Counted from the stretch's first letter, positions 14,622 through 24,069 are shown. The stretch: DNA of 29,290 nt from SVEL01 sp045123575 (GCA_045123575.1 JBGVKG010000035.1:1-29290); one strand, 5' to 3'. The notes: a model not told the origin generated them from the sequence alone. Made by a program: numbers and translations.

Positions 14622-16682
14622 ATGAAGAAGAGATTAGGAAAGAAAATTGTAACTTTGGCAACGGTTTCAGCTTTAGTAGTTGGATGTATGCCTATGAATG
14701 TTTTTGCCTACGGCGAAGAGGTGAGAGTAGACAATTCAACATTTAGAAACAACACAGATAATGATTCGGACTATCAGGATTGGTTGGCTAATGTTTGGAA
14801 TGCTGGAGAAAAGGCTGATTCAGGAAAGATAGCATTAACACCGGGCAATTCGGAGAAGGATTTAAATTTTGCATGGTATTCAGAGGATAAGGGAATCACA
14901 CCTGCTATTAAGATTTGGACAGTTGGCGACGAGGCAAATGCAAAGCTATTTAAGGGTACTGCTACAGAGATTAGTACATCTAACTTAGATGGAGTTACAT
15001 ACGAGGCATACAATCACGTTTCTATAGAGGGATATTTTAAGAACAACACAGAGTACAAGTACCAGTATACAGACAACTATAACGGTTCAGCAACAGAGTG
15101 GTCAGAGGCTTTCGAGTACAGCACAGCTGATGTAGATAATTTCTCAGTTATCGTAACAGGTGACCCGCAGGTGGGTGCTTCCGGTGGAGATAACAACAAG
15201 GATATTTCAAGAGATACCTACAACTGGAATAAGACAGTAGAAACTGCCGCTTCATTATATTCAAATGCAGCCTTACTTTTATCAGTAGGTGATCAGGTAG
15301 ATTGGCATAAAGCTAATGATGAGAAAAATAAGCAGATAAGAGAGAGTGAGTATGCCGGCTACTTGTATCCGGGTGCTCTTAGAAGTATCCCAGTAGCAGC
15401 TACTATAGGCAATCACGATACAATGGGTGTTGATTATTCGCAGCATTTTAACAATCCTAACACAGAGAGCAAATTAGGCTGGACAGAGGCAGGCTATGAC
15501 TTCTACTTCTCATATGGAGATGTGTTATTCATCTGTTTAAACAGCAATAATAGAAATCAGGCAGAGCATAGAGTACTAATGGAGCAGGCTGTAGCTTCTA
15601 ATCCTGACGCAAAGTGGAGAATCGCATACTTCCACATCGACATCTATGGTTCAAGCACACACTCAGATACAGATGCAACAGCTAACAGAATTATCTTTGC
15701 TCCACTTATGGATGAGTTTGACATCGATATCTGTCTTAACGGTCATGACCATACATATTCAAGAAGTTACCAGATATTAGATGGTAATGTAATTAATTAT
15801 GATATCACAGATGCCAAGGTTGTTAATCCAGAGGGAACACTTTATGTTACAACAGGATCTGCATCAGGTTCGAAGTATTATGACTTTGTAAGTTACAAGC
15901 AGTACTATCTTGCAGACAGAACTAATGTATGTCTTCCAACATTCTCAGCACTTGAGTTTACAGAGGACAGCGTAAAAATTAAGACATTCGATTACAATGG
16001 TGACCAGTATGCAGATACCTTTACAATCAGCAAGACAGCAAGCGAAGCTTCTGTAGAGGACATTATCGCACAGGCAGAAGAGAAGCTTGGATCAGATGTT
16101 AAATATACAGCAGAGAGTTTGGCGGCATTAAAGACAGCTGTAGAGACACTTAAAGGCATCCAGACAGCATTTACAACAGCTGAGGATACATTGGCAGCTG
16201 AGCTTACAGAGAACTACAGAACAGCAGATGACAGATGTGTTGCGACAACAGCAGATGGTAGTACATTGGGATATGGTCATGTTAAGAGCAGTGAGGACAT
16301 GGATTTCTCTGTTAAGGAAGATGGAAGCATAAAGTATTACAACAGATTCAAGAAGGGCTTATCAACATTACTTGACAAGACTCTTTACACACAGAACTTT
16401 AAGAATGTGGAAGATATGACAACAGAGGAGAAGGCAGTACTTCCTATAGTAGATGCTAATTATCTCGAGTCAGCTAAGAGTGCGGTTGTTACAGCTATGT
16501 CTAGTCTTAAGGTTGTAAGTAATGATGAAAATAATTCATCAAATTCAACAGATGGTTCGGGAGTAACTGATGCAGATAAGACTGGTGATGCTACAAATGT
16601 ATGGTATATCATTGCAGGTATGTTGATTGTAGGTGGACTTGGCCTTGTAGTAACAAATAGAAAGAAGGAAGAAAATTGCTAA
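14622..16682 (+). CDS. Secreted, surface-anchored metallophosphoesterase
   Basis: A 686-residue exported phosphatase-like protein. The N-terminus is a signal peptide (MKKRLGKK, hydrophobic to about residue 29); VVGC at 19-22 resembles a lipobox, but VFA at 27-29 also fits signal peptidase I. A fibronectin-like purple-acid-phosphatase N-domain (about 65-170) precedes the calcineurin-like domain with GDPQ (Asp181), GDQVD (Asp224), GNHD (Asn264, His265), His338 and GHDHTY (His375, His377). A FIVAR-like helical segment (about 495-525) follows. The C-terminus has KTGD near 653, a membrane segment and RKK, resembling a degenerate sortase signal. The substrate is unknown. The 3' end overlaps the next gene. 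Confidence 0.88.
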   Translation: MKKRLGKKIVTLATVSALVVGCMPMNVFAYGEEVRVDNSTFRNNTDNDSDYQDWLANVWNAGEKADSGKIALTPGNSEKDLNFAWYSEDKGITPAIKIWTVGDEANAKLFKGTATEISTSNLDGVTYEAYNHVSIEGYFKNNTEYKYQYTDNYNGSATEWSEAFEYSTADVDNFSVIVTGDPQVGASGGDNNKDISRDTYNWNKTVETAASLYSNAALLLSVGDQVDWHKANDEKNKQIRESEYAGYLYPGALRSIPVAATIGNHDTMGVDYSQHFNNPNTESKLGWTEAGYDFYFSYGDVLFICLNSNNRNQAEHRVLMEQAVASNPDAKWRIAYFHIDIYGSSTHSDTDATANRIIFAPLMDEFDIDICLNGHDHTYSRSYQILDGNVINYDITDAKVVNPEGTLYVTTGSASGSKYYDFVSYKQYYLADRTNVCLPTFSALEFTEDSVKIKTFDYNGDQYADTFTISKTASEASVEDIIAQAEEKLGSDVKYTAESLAALKTAVETLKGIQTAFTTAEDTLAAELTENYRTADDRCVATTADGSTLGYGHVKSSEDMDFSVKEDGSIKYYNRFKKGLSTLLDKTLYTQNFKNVEDMTTEEKAVLPIVDANYLESAKSAVVTAMSSLKVVSNDENNSSNSTDGSGVTDADKTGDATNVWYIIAGMLIVGGLGLVVTNRKKEENC

Positions 16683-17806
16683 AAATGATAATATCTAATT
16701 GCGGTAAATATTTTATAGTAATAGGAATTGTCATAGGGATTTTCATCTTTGGAAACAATATAGAAAAAACACCGCTTCTACCAGATGATGGTACAGAATA
16801 TGCGAGAGCGGTAGTGACAGAAACATCAAGAGAAGACCTTCCGGCAAGTAACGAGGCAGACCTCGGAGCTAGCCAGGAGGTTACTCTTCTTATAAAATCT
16901 GGTACTTACAAAGGTGAAACAGTCAGTGGTTACAGTATGAATGGCTATCTCTATGGTGCGGACTGCAAAGTGGGAACAAAAGTTATCGTAAGATTGGGAG
17001 AGTATGATGGTAAGTTGTCTGCTAATGTTTATAATTACGACAGAGAATTTGAAATCTTAGTTTTGTTAGCAGCATTTTTGGGTGTAATGTGGCTGGTAGG
17101 GGGGAAAAAAGGCTTTAACTCAATACTAGCACTGATATTTACGGTTATTGTGGTTATTATGCTATATGTACCTATGATGTTCGTAGGTGTGTCACCATTT
17201 TTAGCTGCTGTTATTTCGGTCATACTTATAACGGTTATAACTCATATACTTATATCAGACCTGGAAATAAAATCTATCAGCGCTATGATAGGAACTGTAT
17301 GTGGAGTTGTTGTTGCAGGTATTATTGCTGTGCTATTTGGTAATGCAGCCAATGTAAATGGCTATAATGTTGAAGAAATAGAGACTCTTGTACATATAAG
17401 TAGATTTTCTAAGCTTGATGTAGGTGGTATGCTGTTTTCAGGAATACTTATATCATCTCTAGGAGCAGTAATGGATGTAGCTATGTCGGTATCATCATCC
17501 CTTAATGAAATACAAATAAATAGTCCAGAGATAAGTAGTAAGGCTTTGTTTAATGCAGGTATAAACATTGGTAGAGATATGATAGGAACTATGTCAAATA
17601 CATTGATATTGGCTTATGTTGGTGGAAGTATTAACTTAGTTATGATTATCTATGCATATAACTACGAGATGCATCAGATAATGAATATGTATTCAATTGC
17701 TATTGAAATAATGAGTGGAATAGCTGGAACTATGGGTATTATATTGACAGTACCATTTACATCAGCAGTAGCCACTATACTTTTAAAGCATGGAAAAAAT
17801 AAATAA
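16676..17806 (+). CDS. YibE/F-like membrane protein
   Basis: A 376-residue multispanning protein of the YibE/F family (PF07907), function not established. An N-terminal membrane segment (about 10-27) is followed by an extracytoplasmic region of about 100 residues, then seven or so membrane segments from about 128 to 370. The conserved core includes FSGILISSLGAVMDVAMSVSSS (given in part, about 260-280) and GRDMIGTMSNTLILAYVGG (about 300-318). The TTG at 16676 overlaps the metallophosphoesterase by seven bases and lies six bases after AAGGA; the ATG at 16685 is an alternative. The overlap suggests the two proteins are made together. Confidence 0.82.
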   Translation: MLKMIISNCGKYFIVIGIVIGIFIFGNNIEKTPLLPDDGTEYARAVVTETSREDLPASNEADLGASQEVTLLIKSGTYKGETVSGYSMNGYLYGADCKVGTKVIVRLGEYDGKLSANVYNYDREFEILVLLAAFLGVMWLVGGKKGFNSILALIFTVIVVIMLYVPMMFVGVSPFLAAVISVILITVITHILISDLEIKSISAMIGTVCGVVVAGIIAVLFGNAANVNGYNVEEIETLVHISRFSKLDVGGMLFSGILISSLGAVMDVAMSVSSSLNEIQINSPEISSKALFNAGINIGRDMIGTMSNTLILAYVGGSINLVMIIYAYNYEMHQIMNMYSIAIEIMSGIAGTMGIILTVPFTSAVATILLKHGKNK

Positions 17807-17832
17807 TGCTATAGACGCACATTAAGTAAAAG

Positions 17833-17875
17833 AAGCGCAGACTTATGACGGAAAGTTTGCGCTTTATTGATTTTT
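17833..17875 (+). terminator. Intrinsic terminator after the YibE/F gene
   Basis: AAGCGCAGACTT (17833-17844) pairs with AAGTTTGCGCTT (17853-17864), one G-T pair, followed by TATTGATTTTT. The tail contains the -35 of the next promoter. Confidence 0.85.
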
Positions 17876-17895
17876 ATATGGTTTTATTATATAAT
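17867..17895 (+). promoter_or_regulatory. Promoter of the sigma-factor gene, within the terminator tail
   Basis: TTGATT (17867-17872) and TATAAT (17890-17895) are 17 bp apart. The -35 lies three bases beyond the terminator stem. Confidence 0.8.
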
Positions 17896-17941
17896 TTTTA
17901 GAGCTATAAATCAGTGAATTTAAATATTACAGGAGGCTATT

Positions 17942-19345
17942 ATGGCTATTACAAATGAATTATATAACGCAGTGATGTTGATGAAACAGGGAAATGAGCA
18001 AGGATTTAACTATGTGTACTCTCAGACATATAACTACGTGTATGCCCGTGCAAAATATATTATGCAGGATGATGAGGATGCAATTGATTTGTTGCAGGAA
18101 ACTTACATACAGGCATTTAAAAATATAGGTTCATTGGAAGACCCTAACAATGTGTATGCGTGGCTTGGGTCGGTTACATATAATCAGGGTATGAGAATCT
18201 TCCGTAAGAAGAAGGAAGTATTGCTTGATGAGGAAGCAGAGGGACTTTTTGATACCATAGAGGATGATAATATAGAGTGGAGTCCTGAAGAGTCTATAGA
18301 TAAGAATGAGACTGCCAATATACTGATGAATATTATTGATGAGCTTCCGCCATTGCAGAAGGCAGCGCTTGTGGCTTTTTATTATGATAATATGAAGATA
18401 GAGGAAATTGCCAATGCAGAAGGGTGCTCGCCTAACACTATAAAGAGCAGATTAAACTACGCAAAGAAGTACATAAAGAGTCGTGTGGAAGAGATGCAAA
18501 AGCAGGGTGGATACAAGCTATACTCTATCAATATACCAGCTATCTTGCTTGCTATTTGGTGGCTGTCAAACAAGGCTTCCAATATGCTGTCGCCAGCTGC
18601 TGCAAGCAATGTATATCAGGCGACAAAGTATAGAATAGTATCTTATAATGCACAGACTACAGCGCAGAATGCACCTAACCAGAGCCAACCATTCCAGCAG
18701 GCATATACAAGTCCAGCGCCACAGCAGCAGATGTATGGAAATACGGCATCAGGACAAATGTACGGAAATATGCCACAGCAGCAGATGTATGGCAATATGG
18801 CACCACAGGCAGTCTACGGCACACAGATGCCAACAGGTGGCGCTGTTAATGCAGCGAAAAAGGGTGCATCCCTTGGAAAAGTACTTGCTGGGTTAGGATT
18901 AACAGCAGTGGTTGCAACAGGTGGTGTAGTAGGTTATGATGCTGTAACAGGTGAGCCATTTGGCTTGTTTGTTGATGAAATTGCAGAAGAGGATGTACGT
19001 GCAGCTGTGGGAACATATACAGGTGATACCAAGTATATGATTGTCCTCGAATCAGATATTGTATTACAGATACGATATGATGAAGAGGATAAGCTTAAGG
19101 TGGATATTAAGCTTATTGATACTGATAGTAATATATTAGACGTAACTATGGAAGAGCCATATATTGATGGTGATAAAATAAAGTTTAAAGAGACAACAGA
19201 CGAAGATAAATACGAGGGATATATTACTTTTGAGGATGATGGTAATATTAAATTTTACTTTACGATAAGTGGAGCCGAGGGTTCAGTATTTGGAAAAACC
19301 AAGGTAACAGTTAGTGATGGAGAGATATTAACCAAGCAGAAGTAA
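17942..19345 (+). CDS. Sigma-70-family factor with membrane-tethered-looking C-terminal extension
   Basis: A 467-residue protein whose first 185 residues form an ECF-type sigma factor: region 2 (about 20-90, with DDEDAIDLLQETYIQAFKNI at 43-62) and region 4 (about 128-182, with LPPLQKAALVAFYYDN and the helix-turn-helix IEEIANAEGCSPNTIKSRL at 153-171). The rest is unusual: a short hydrophobic stretch (196-208), a Gln/Pro-rich linker with MYGN repeats (about 240-295), a predicted membrane segment (about 312-332) and a beta-rich C-terminal domain (about 350-467). AGGAGG precedes the ATG, and the gene has its own promoter. Possible mechanism: membrane-held sigma released by a signal. This is inference; the C-terminal domain is not recognised. 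Confidence 0.8.
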   Translation: MAITNELYNAVMLMKQGNEQGFNYVYSQTYNYVYARAKYIMQDDEDAIDLLQETYIQAFKNIGSLEDPNNVYAWLGSVTYNQGMRIFRKKKEVLLDEEAEGLFDTIEDDNIEWSPEESIDKNETANILMNIIDELPPLQKAALVAFYYDNMKIEEIANAEGCSPNTIKSRLNYAKKYIKSRVEEMQKQGGYKLYSINIPAILLAIWWLSNKASNMLSPAAASNVYQATKYRIVSYNAQTTAQNAPNQSQPFQQAYTSPAPQQQMYGNTASGQMYGNMPQQQMYGNMAPQAVYGTQMPTGGAVNAAKKGASLGKVLAGLGLTAVVATGGVVGYDAVTGEPFGLFVDEIAEEDVRAAVGTYTGDTKYMIVLESDIVLQIRYDEEDKLKVDIKLIDTDSNILDVTMEEPYIDGDKIKFKETTDEDKYEGYITFEDDGNIKFYFTISGAEGSVFGKTKVTVSDGEILTKQK

Positions 19346-19384
19346 AATGTTTTTTGAAAATCACAAGAAAGTTGCATTTTAGGG

Positions 19385-19411
19385 TTGAAATATTATCTGT
19401 TTTAGTATAAA
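19385..19411 (+). promoter_or_regulatory. Candidate promoter of leuB
   Basis: TTGAAA (19385-19390) and TATAAA (19406-19411) are separated by a short 15-bp spacer. The leader of about 75 nt can pair ACTTTTTC (19424-19431) with GAAAAAGT (19459-19466). No leader peptide rich in Leu, Ile or Val codons was seen. Confidence 0.45.
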
Positions 19412-19491
19412 CTAGGCATAGTAACTTTTTCTAATTAAAGCGTTACAGACTGAAAGATGAAAAAGTAAAAACGAGAAAAGAGGTAGACGAC

Positions 19492-20574
19492 ATGAATTTT
19501 AATGTTGCAGTAATCTCAGGTGACGGAATAGGTCCAGAGATTGTCAGAGAAGCTAAAAAAGTATTAGACAAAGTAGGCAGCAAGTTCGGTCATACATTTA
19601 CATATACGGAGGTGCTGATGGGTGGCGTATCTATCGACGCTCACGGAGTTCCATTGACTGAAGAAGCCTTAGAGACAGCTAAGAAGAGCGATGCGGTATT
19701 GCTCGGAGCCGTCGGTGGCCGAGTCGGAGTGGATAGCTGGTATCAGTTACCACCAAATCTTCGTCCAGAGGCAGGATTATTAGCTATCAGAAAGGGACTT
19801 GGACTCTTCGCAAATCTTCGTCCAGCATATCTTTATGATGAGTTAAAGAGTGCATGTCCACTTAAGGAGTCTATAGCAGATGCGGGCTTCGATATGGTAG
19901 TTGTGAGAGAGCTTACAGGTGGTCTTTACTTCGGAGAGAGAAAGACAGAAGAAGTAAACGGTGTCATGACAGCTATCGATACACTTACATACAATGAAAA
20001 TGAAATAAGAAGAATAGCCGTAAAGGGCTTCGATATAGCTATGAAGAGAGGCAAGAAGGTCACAAGCGTAGATAAGGCTAACGTACTTGATTCATCAAGA
20101 CTCTGGCAGAAGGTTGTGGCAGAGGTAGCTAAGGATTATCCAGAGGTAACTCTAGAAAATATGCTTGTTGACAACTGTGCTATGCAGCTTGTAAAGGACC
20201 CAGCTCAGTTCGATGTTATCATCACAGAGAATATGTTTGGTGATATCCTTTCAGATGAGGCTAGTATGATAACAGGCTCTATCGGCATGTTACCATCGGC
20301 TAGCTTAGCAGAAGGCAAGTTTGGTCTCTACGAGCCAAGTCATGGTGCAGCGCCTGACATCGCAGGCAAGAATATAGCTAATCCACTTGCCACTATCCTT
20401 TCAGCAGCTATGATGCTTAGATACTCATTTGACCTTGATGCTGAGGCAAATGCAGTGGAGGATGCAGTTAGACAGGTACTTAAGGATGGTATAAGAACAG
20501 TTGATATTATGTCAGAGGGTATGAAGCAGGTATCTTGCTCAGATATGGGTGATGCTATCTGTGAGCGCCTCTAA
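19492..20574 (+). CDS. leuB: 3-isopropylmalate dehydrogenase
   Basis: A 360-residue NAD-dependent decarboxylating dehydrogenase of leucine biosynthesis (3-isopropylmalate to 2-ketoisocaproate). Characteristic stretches are the N-terminal AVISGDGIGPEIV (5-17), LGLFANLRPA, the LeuB-type RELTGGLYFGERK segment (about 138-150), DNCAMQLV, and the C-terminal NAD-binding EPSHGAAPDIAGKNIANP (about 283-300). AAAGAGG at 19477-19483 precedes the ATG. It starts a leuB-ilvD-ilvB cluster; leuA, leuCD and ilvC are not in this window. Confidence 0.96.
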   Translation: MNFNVAVISGDGIGPEIVREAKKVLDKVGSKFGHTFTYTEVLMGGVSIDAHGVPLTEEALETAKKSDAVLLGAVGGRVGVDSWYQLPPNLRPEAGLLAIRKGLGLFANLRPAYLYDELKSACPLKESIADAGFDMVVVRELTGGLYFGERKTEEVNGVMTAIDTLTYNENEIRRIAVKGFDIAMKRGKKVTSVDKANVLDSSRLWQKVVAEVAKDYPEVTLENMLVDNCAMQLVKDPAQFDVIITENMFGDILSDEASMITGSIGMLPSASLAEGKFGLYEPSHGAAPDIAGKNIANPLATILSAAMMLRYSFDLDAEANAVEDAVRQVLKDGIRTVDIMSEGMKQVSCSDMGDAICERL

Positions 20575-20604
20575 TGAGAAATACAGAAAGGCTTGGTAAT
20601 AAAT

Positions 20605-22266
20605 ATGAGAAGTGATAATGTAACAAAGGGGATGCAGCAGGCTCCTCACCGTTCTTTGTTTAACGCTCTTGGACTTACAAAGGAAGAGTTAGAGAAGCCA
20701 CTTGTTGGTATTGTATGCTCTTACAATGAGATAGTTCCAGGACATATGAATCTTGATAAGATAGCAGACGCAGTAAAGATGGGCGTAGCTATGGCAGGCG
20801 GAACACCTATTATGTTCCCAGCTATCGCTGTATGTGATGGTATCGCTATGGGACATCAGGGTATGAAGTACTCTCTTGTAACAAGAGACCTTATAGCAGA
20901 CTCCACAGAGTGTATGGCACTGGCTCATCAGTTTGACGCATTGGTTATGATTCCAAACTGTGATAAGAATGTTCCAGGACTTCTTATGGCAGCAGCTAGA
21001 GTTAATGTTCCAACTATCTTTGTAAGTGGTGGTCCAATGTTGGCTGGTCGTGTAAAGGGCTGTAAGACATCTCTTTCAAGTATGTTTGAGGCTGTTGGTT
21101 CATACGCAGCAGGTACAATGACACTTGAGGATGTAGAGGAGTTTGAGAACAAGGCTTGTCCTACATGTGGTTCATGCTCAGGTATGTACACAGCTAATAG
21201 TATGAACTGTCTTACTGAGGCACTTGGTATGGGTCTTAGTGGAAATGGTACTATTCCAGCAGTATATTCAGAGAGAATCAAGCTTGCTAAGCATGCAGGT
21301 ATGCAGATAATGAAGCTTATAGAGCAGGATATTAGACCAAGAGATATTATGACAGAGAAGGCATTTAGAAATGCATTGGCTGTAGATATGGCACTTGGAT
21401 GCTCTACAAACAGTATGCTTCACCTTCCAGCTATCGCTCATGAGGCTGGAGTAGATATCAACCTTGATATCGCAAATGAAATCAGTGCAGTGACACCTAA
21501 CCTTTGTCACCTTGCACCAGCAGGACATACATATATGGAGGACCTTAACGAGGCTGGCGGTGTGTATGCTGTAATGAATGAATTAAATAAGAAGGGACTT
21601 CTTGACACAAGCTGTATGACTTGTACAGGTAAGACTGTTGGTGAAAATATCGAAGGTCATGTGAATAAGAATCCAGAGGTTATAAGACCAGTAGAAAATC
21701 CATATAGTGAGGTAGGCGGTATCGCAGTTCTTCGTGGTAATTTAGCTCCAGATTCATGTGTAGTTAAGCGTTCAGCAGTAGTGCCAGAGATGCTTGCACA
21801 CGAGGGACCAGCTAGAGTATTTGACTGTGAAGAGGATGCTATCGAGGCTATCAAGGGTGGCAAGATTGTAGCAGGTGACGTAGTAGTTATCCGTTACGAG
21901 GGACCTAAGGGTGGCCCAGGTATGAGAGAAATGCTCAATCCTACATCAGCTATAGCAGGTATGGGACTTGGCTCATCAGTAGCACTTATTACAGATGGTA
22001 GATTCTCAGGAGCATCTAGAGGAGCTTCTATCGGACATGTTTCACCAGAGGCAGCAGTAGGCGGACCTATCGCTTTAGTAGAAGAGGGAGATATCATCAG
22101 CATTGATATCGACAATCATCGTATAGATGTGAAGGTATCGGATGAGGTTTTAGCAGAGCGTAAGGCTAAGTGGCAGCCAAAGGAGAAGAAGCTTACAGGC
22201 TACCATGCTAGATACGCTTCGCTTGTAACATCAGCAGATAAGGGAGCAGTTTTAAGAAGCCTCTAG
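20605..22266 (+). CDS. ilvD: Dihydroxy-acid dehydratase
   Basis: A 553-residue iron-sulfur dehydratase that makes 2-keto acids in valine, isoleucine and leucine synthesis. Cluster cysteines are Cys38 (IVCSYNE), Cys119 (PNCDKNVPG) and Cys191 (CGSCSGMYTANSM). The C-terminal GGPGMREML, ALITDGRFSG and GHVSPEA segments are typical. The ATG at 20605 is chosen: AGAAAGG at 20585-20591 is 13 bases upstream and the protein then begins MRSDN, the usual family start. An in-frame TTG at 20593 is too close to that site. It follows leuB by 30 bases and is surely cotranscribed. Confidence 0.97.
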   Translation: MRSDNVTKGMQQAPHRSLFNALGLTKEELEKPLVGIVCSYNEIVPGHMNLDKIADAVKMGVAMAGGTPIMFPAIAVCDGIAMGHQGMKYSLVTRDLIADSTECMALAHQFDALVMIPNCDKNVPGLLMAAARVNVPTIFVSGGPMLAGRVKGCKTSLSSMFEAVGSYAAGTMTLEDVEEFENKACPTCGSCSGMYTANSMNCLTEALGMGLSGNGTIPAVYSERIKLAKHAGMQIMKLIEQDIRPRDIMTEKAFRNALAVDMALGCSTNSMLHLPAIAHEAGVDINLDIANEISAVTPNLCHLAPAGHTYMEDLNEAGGVYAVMNELNKKGLLDTSCMTCTGKTVGENIEGHVNKNPEVIRPVENPYSEVGGIAVLRGNLAPDSCVVKRSAVVPEMLAHEGPARVFDCEEDAIEAIKGGKIVAGDVVVIRYEGPKGGPGMREMLNPTSAIAGMGLGSSVALITDGRFSGASRGASIGHVSPEAAVGGPIALVEEGDIISIDIDNHRIDVKVSDEVLAERKAKWQPKEKKLTGYHARYASLVTSADKGAVLRSL

Positions 22267-22371
22267 ACATATTGAAGATTTCATATTAAACTAATATATT
22301 AAGTTGAATATTTTCAAACAGATAAAAACCATAAAATAGTCGTGGAATAAGCGGCGGAACGGAGAGTAAAT

Positions 22372-24069
22372 ATGGCACAGATTTTAACAGGTTCAGAAAT
22401 AGTAATTGAATGTTTAAAAGAGCAGGGCGTAGATACAGTATTTGGATATCCAGGTGGAACAATCCTCAATGTATACGACGCATTATACAAGCATCAGGAT
22501 GAGATATTCCATATCCTTACATCACATGAGCAGGGTGCTTCACATGCAGCAGACGGCTACGCTAGAGCAACAGGCAAGGTGGGTGTATGTATGGCTACAT
22601 CAGGTCCAGGTGCAACAAATCTTGTAACAGGTATAGCTACAGCATATATGGATAGTATTCCAGTGGTAGCTATCACAGCTAACGTAGGTACACCACTTCT
22701 TGGTAAGGATTCATTCCAGGAGGTTGATATCGCAGGTGTTGTAATGCCTATTACAAAGCACAGCTTTATCGTTAAGAAGGTAGAGGACGTGGCTCCTACT
22801 ATCAGAAGAGCTTTCGAGATAGCACAGACTGGTAGACCAGGCCCAGTTCTTGTAGATATCACAAAGGATTGTACAGCTAACTCTTGCGAGTACGAAAAGG
22901 TAGAGCCAAAGAAGATAGAGAGAAGAACATCTACTATAGTAGATGCTGATATCGATAAGGCTATTGAGCTTATAAAGGCTGCTAAGAAGCCATACATCTA
23001 TGTAGGTGGTGGTGTTGTCGCAGCTGAGGCAGCAGAAGAGTTTAGAACATTTGCTAAGAAGGTAGACGCACCTGTATGTGATTCTCTTATGGGTAAGGGT
23101 GTATATGCCGGTACAGAAGAGAACTACACTGGTATGATAGGTATGCACGGTACAAAGACATCTAACTTCGGTGTGTCTGAGTGTGATTTACTTATCGCTG
23201 TAGGTGCTAGATTCTCAGACAGAGTTACAGGTAATGCTAAGAAGTTTGCAAACAATGCAAAGATACTTCATATCGATGTAGATGCAGCTGAGATTAACAA
23301 GAATATCAGAACAGATGTAAGCCTTATCGGTGATGCAAAGGAAGTTCTTGATAGAATAAACGCTAAATTAGAGCAGCAGGAGCATACAGAGTGGCTTAAC
23401 CACATCAAGGAGTATGCAGCTAAGTATCCACTTACATATGATAAGAATGCTCTTACAGGTCCATTTATCGTAGAGAAGATTTACGAGGTAACAAACGGTG
23501 ATGCTATCATCACGACAGAGGTTGGTCAGCATCAGATGTGGGCTGCACAGTTCTACAAGTATAAGGAGCCTAGAACACTTCTTTCATCAGGTGGTCTTGG
23601 TACTATGGGTTATGGTCTTGGAGCATCACTTGGTGCAAAGATGGCTAGACCTGAGAAGACAGTTATCAACATAGCTGGTGATGGTTGCTTCCGTATGAAT
23701 ATGAACGAGATAGCAACAGCAGCTAGATACAATATTCCTATCGTACAGGTTGTTATCAACAATGGCGTGTTAGGTATGGTTAGACAGTGGCAGACATTGT
23801 TCTACGGACAGAGATACTCAAATACAATTCTTAATGATGATGTTAACTTTGAGAAGCTGGCAGAGGCTATGGGTGCAAAGGGTTACACTGTTACTAAGAA
23901 GGAAGAGTTTGAGACAGTGCTCAAGGAAGCTATCGCTCTTGGCCGTCCAGCAGTTATCGACTGTCAGATAGATAGAGATGATAAGGTATTCCCAATGGTT
24001 GCACCAGGAGCAGCTATTGCAGAGGCATTTAGCGCTGAGGACTTGGCTAAGGCCGAAACTACGAAGTAG
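22372..24069 (+). CDS. ilvB: Acetolactate synthase, large (catalytic) subunit
   Basis: A 565-residue thiamine-diphosphate enzyme for the first common step of branched-chain amino acid synthesis. Features are the N-terminal HEQGASHAADGYARATGK with catalytic Glu53, the FAD-binding type middle domain (GKDSFQEVDIAGVVMPITKH, about 115-134) and the thiamine-diphosphate motif GDGCFRMNMNEIATA (about 437-451) with the metal-binding Asn side. No ilvN follows, so the regulatory subunit is elsewhere or absent. GGAGAG precedes the ATG. The last residues (KAETTK) and the stop lie in a GAA-loop repeat unit starting at 24045. Confidence 0.96.
   Translation: MAQILTGSEIVIECLKEQGVDTVFGYPGGTILNVYDALYKHQDEIFHILTSHEQGASHAADGYARATGKVGVCMATSGPGATNLVTGIATAYMDSIPVVAITANVGTPLLGKDSFQEVDIAGVVMPITKHSFIVKKVEDVAPTIRRAFEIAQTGRPGPVLVDITKDCTANSCEYEKVEPKKIERRTSTIVDADIDKAIELIKAAKKPYIYVGGGVVAAEAAEEFRTFAKKVDAPVCDSLMGKGVYAGTEENYTGMIGMHGTKTSNFGVSECDLLIAVGARFSDRVTGNAKKFANNAKILHIDVDAAEINKNIRTDVSLIGDAKEVLDRINAKLEQQEHTEWLNHIKEYAAKYPLTYDKNALTGPFIVEKIYEVTNGDAIITTEVGQHQMWAAQFYKYKEPRTLLSSGGLGTMGYGLGASLGAKMARPEKTVINIAGDGCFRMNMNEIATAARYNIPIVQVVINNGVLGMVRQWQTLFYGQRYSNTILNDDVNFEKLAEAMGAKGYTVTKKEEFETVLKEAIALGRPAVIDCQIDRDDKVFPMVAPGAAIAEAFSAEDLAKAETTK

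Noticed and set aside
14419..14625. 68-codon frame between pnp and the metallophosphoesterase gene
   Set aside because: It spans the pnp terminator and the downstream promoter, has no ribosome binding site and has no protein-like composition.
19412..19491. Attenuator or T-box in the leuB leader
   Set aside because: No leader peptide with Leu/Ile/Val codons, no T-box sequence and no terminator hairpin with T-run were seen; only a weak A/T-rich pairing.
22267..22371. Separate promoter for ilvB in the 105-bp ilvD-ilvB gap
   Set aside because: The -35-like and -10-like strings are wrongly spaced (22 bp); cotranscription from leuB is simpler.
22557..22997. 146-codon frame on the - strand across ilvB
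   Set aside because: Antisense shadow of a fully recognised enzyme gene.
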